Source: an uncultured Planctomycetota bacterium (GTDB lineage: Bacteria > Planctomycetota > SZUA-567 > JAFGNG01). From it: a stretch of DNA of 6,680 nucleotides. Shown piece after piece: positions 6,653 to 6,680 of the stretch. Every line of letters begins with the position of its first letter. Within the stretch, counting starts at the first letter, position 1. Location: assembly GCA_947311175.1 (NCBI GenBank), contig CAMZKK010000272.1, positions 1-6,680 on the forward strand, given 5' to 3'. The position numbers and the translations under genes were made by a program. The notes beneath the pieces are model-generated. The model ran no database searches. It was not told the DNA's origin and was given only the letters and a program-made list of their open reading frames with translations.

Positions 6653-6680
6653 ATTATAAAATAAATAAAGTCCTTTACAA
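6653..6680 (-). promoter_or_regulatory. Weak candidate promoter pointing left at the window edge
   Basis: On the minus strand TTGTAA (6680-6675) is followed after 16 bases by a perfect TATAAT (6658-6653). No minus-strand coding frame lies downstream of it, so it would make an antisense or small RNA toward the end of the oxidoreductase gene. The sequence here is nearly all A and T, and this may be coincidence. Confidence 0.2.

Overview
This 6.7 kb window is an AT-rich bacterial chromosomal segment. It carries a carbohydrate-uptake ABC transporter operon on the minus strand and a divergent two-gene sugar-processing operon on the plus strand. No rRNA, tRNA, CRISPR array or insertion sequence is visible. 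The organism has strong AAGGAG-type ribosome binding sites and sigma-70-like promoter elements. A periplasmic-type binding protein fused to an inner-membrane permease recalls proteins I remember from the Planctomycetes-Verrucomicrobia-Lentisphaerae group. A low-GC Lentisphaerota-like or related gut or anaerobic bacterium is my guess. This is a recollection-based inference, not a proof.

Minus strand, reading right to left. A MalK/UgpC-type ATPase (3546 to 2437) is followed after 80 bases by a very long open frame (2356 to 1) that runs off the left edge. The long frame encodes a signal peptide, a complete extracellular sugar-binding domain of about 500 residues, a membrane tether, and the start of a MalF/UgpA-type permease. 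Its 785 visible codons are uninterrupted. The rest of the permease, and presumably a MalG-type second permease, lie outside the window.

Between the divergent operons (3547-3782) is an AT-rich regulatory region. It has a well-spaced candidate promoter for the transporter, a small palindrome in that promoter's predicted leader, and weaker candidates for the plus-strand operon.

Plus strand. A cytoplasmic family 3 glycoside hydrolase of the NagZ-like His/Asp-dyad type (3783-5480) is followed after 44 bases by a Gfo/Idh/MocA-family NAD(P)-dependent sugar oxidoreductase (5525-6520). The stop codon of the oxidoreductase lies within an imperfect 21-base tandem repeat that continues into the downstream spacer. 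The last 160 bases hold this repeat and AT-rich sequence with no convincing gene or terminator.

Taken together, the locus looks like a compact system that captures an oligosaccharide or glycoside, imports it with ATP, cleaves it in the cytoplasm (possibly releasing an amino sugar) and oxidises or rearranges a product. The substrate cannot be read from the sequence. The most unusual item is the binding-protein/permease fusion, with an apparent extra helix pair inserted in the permease core.
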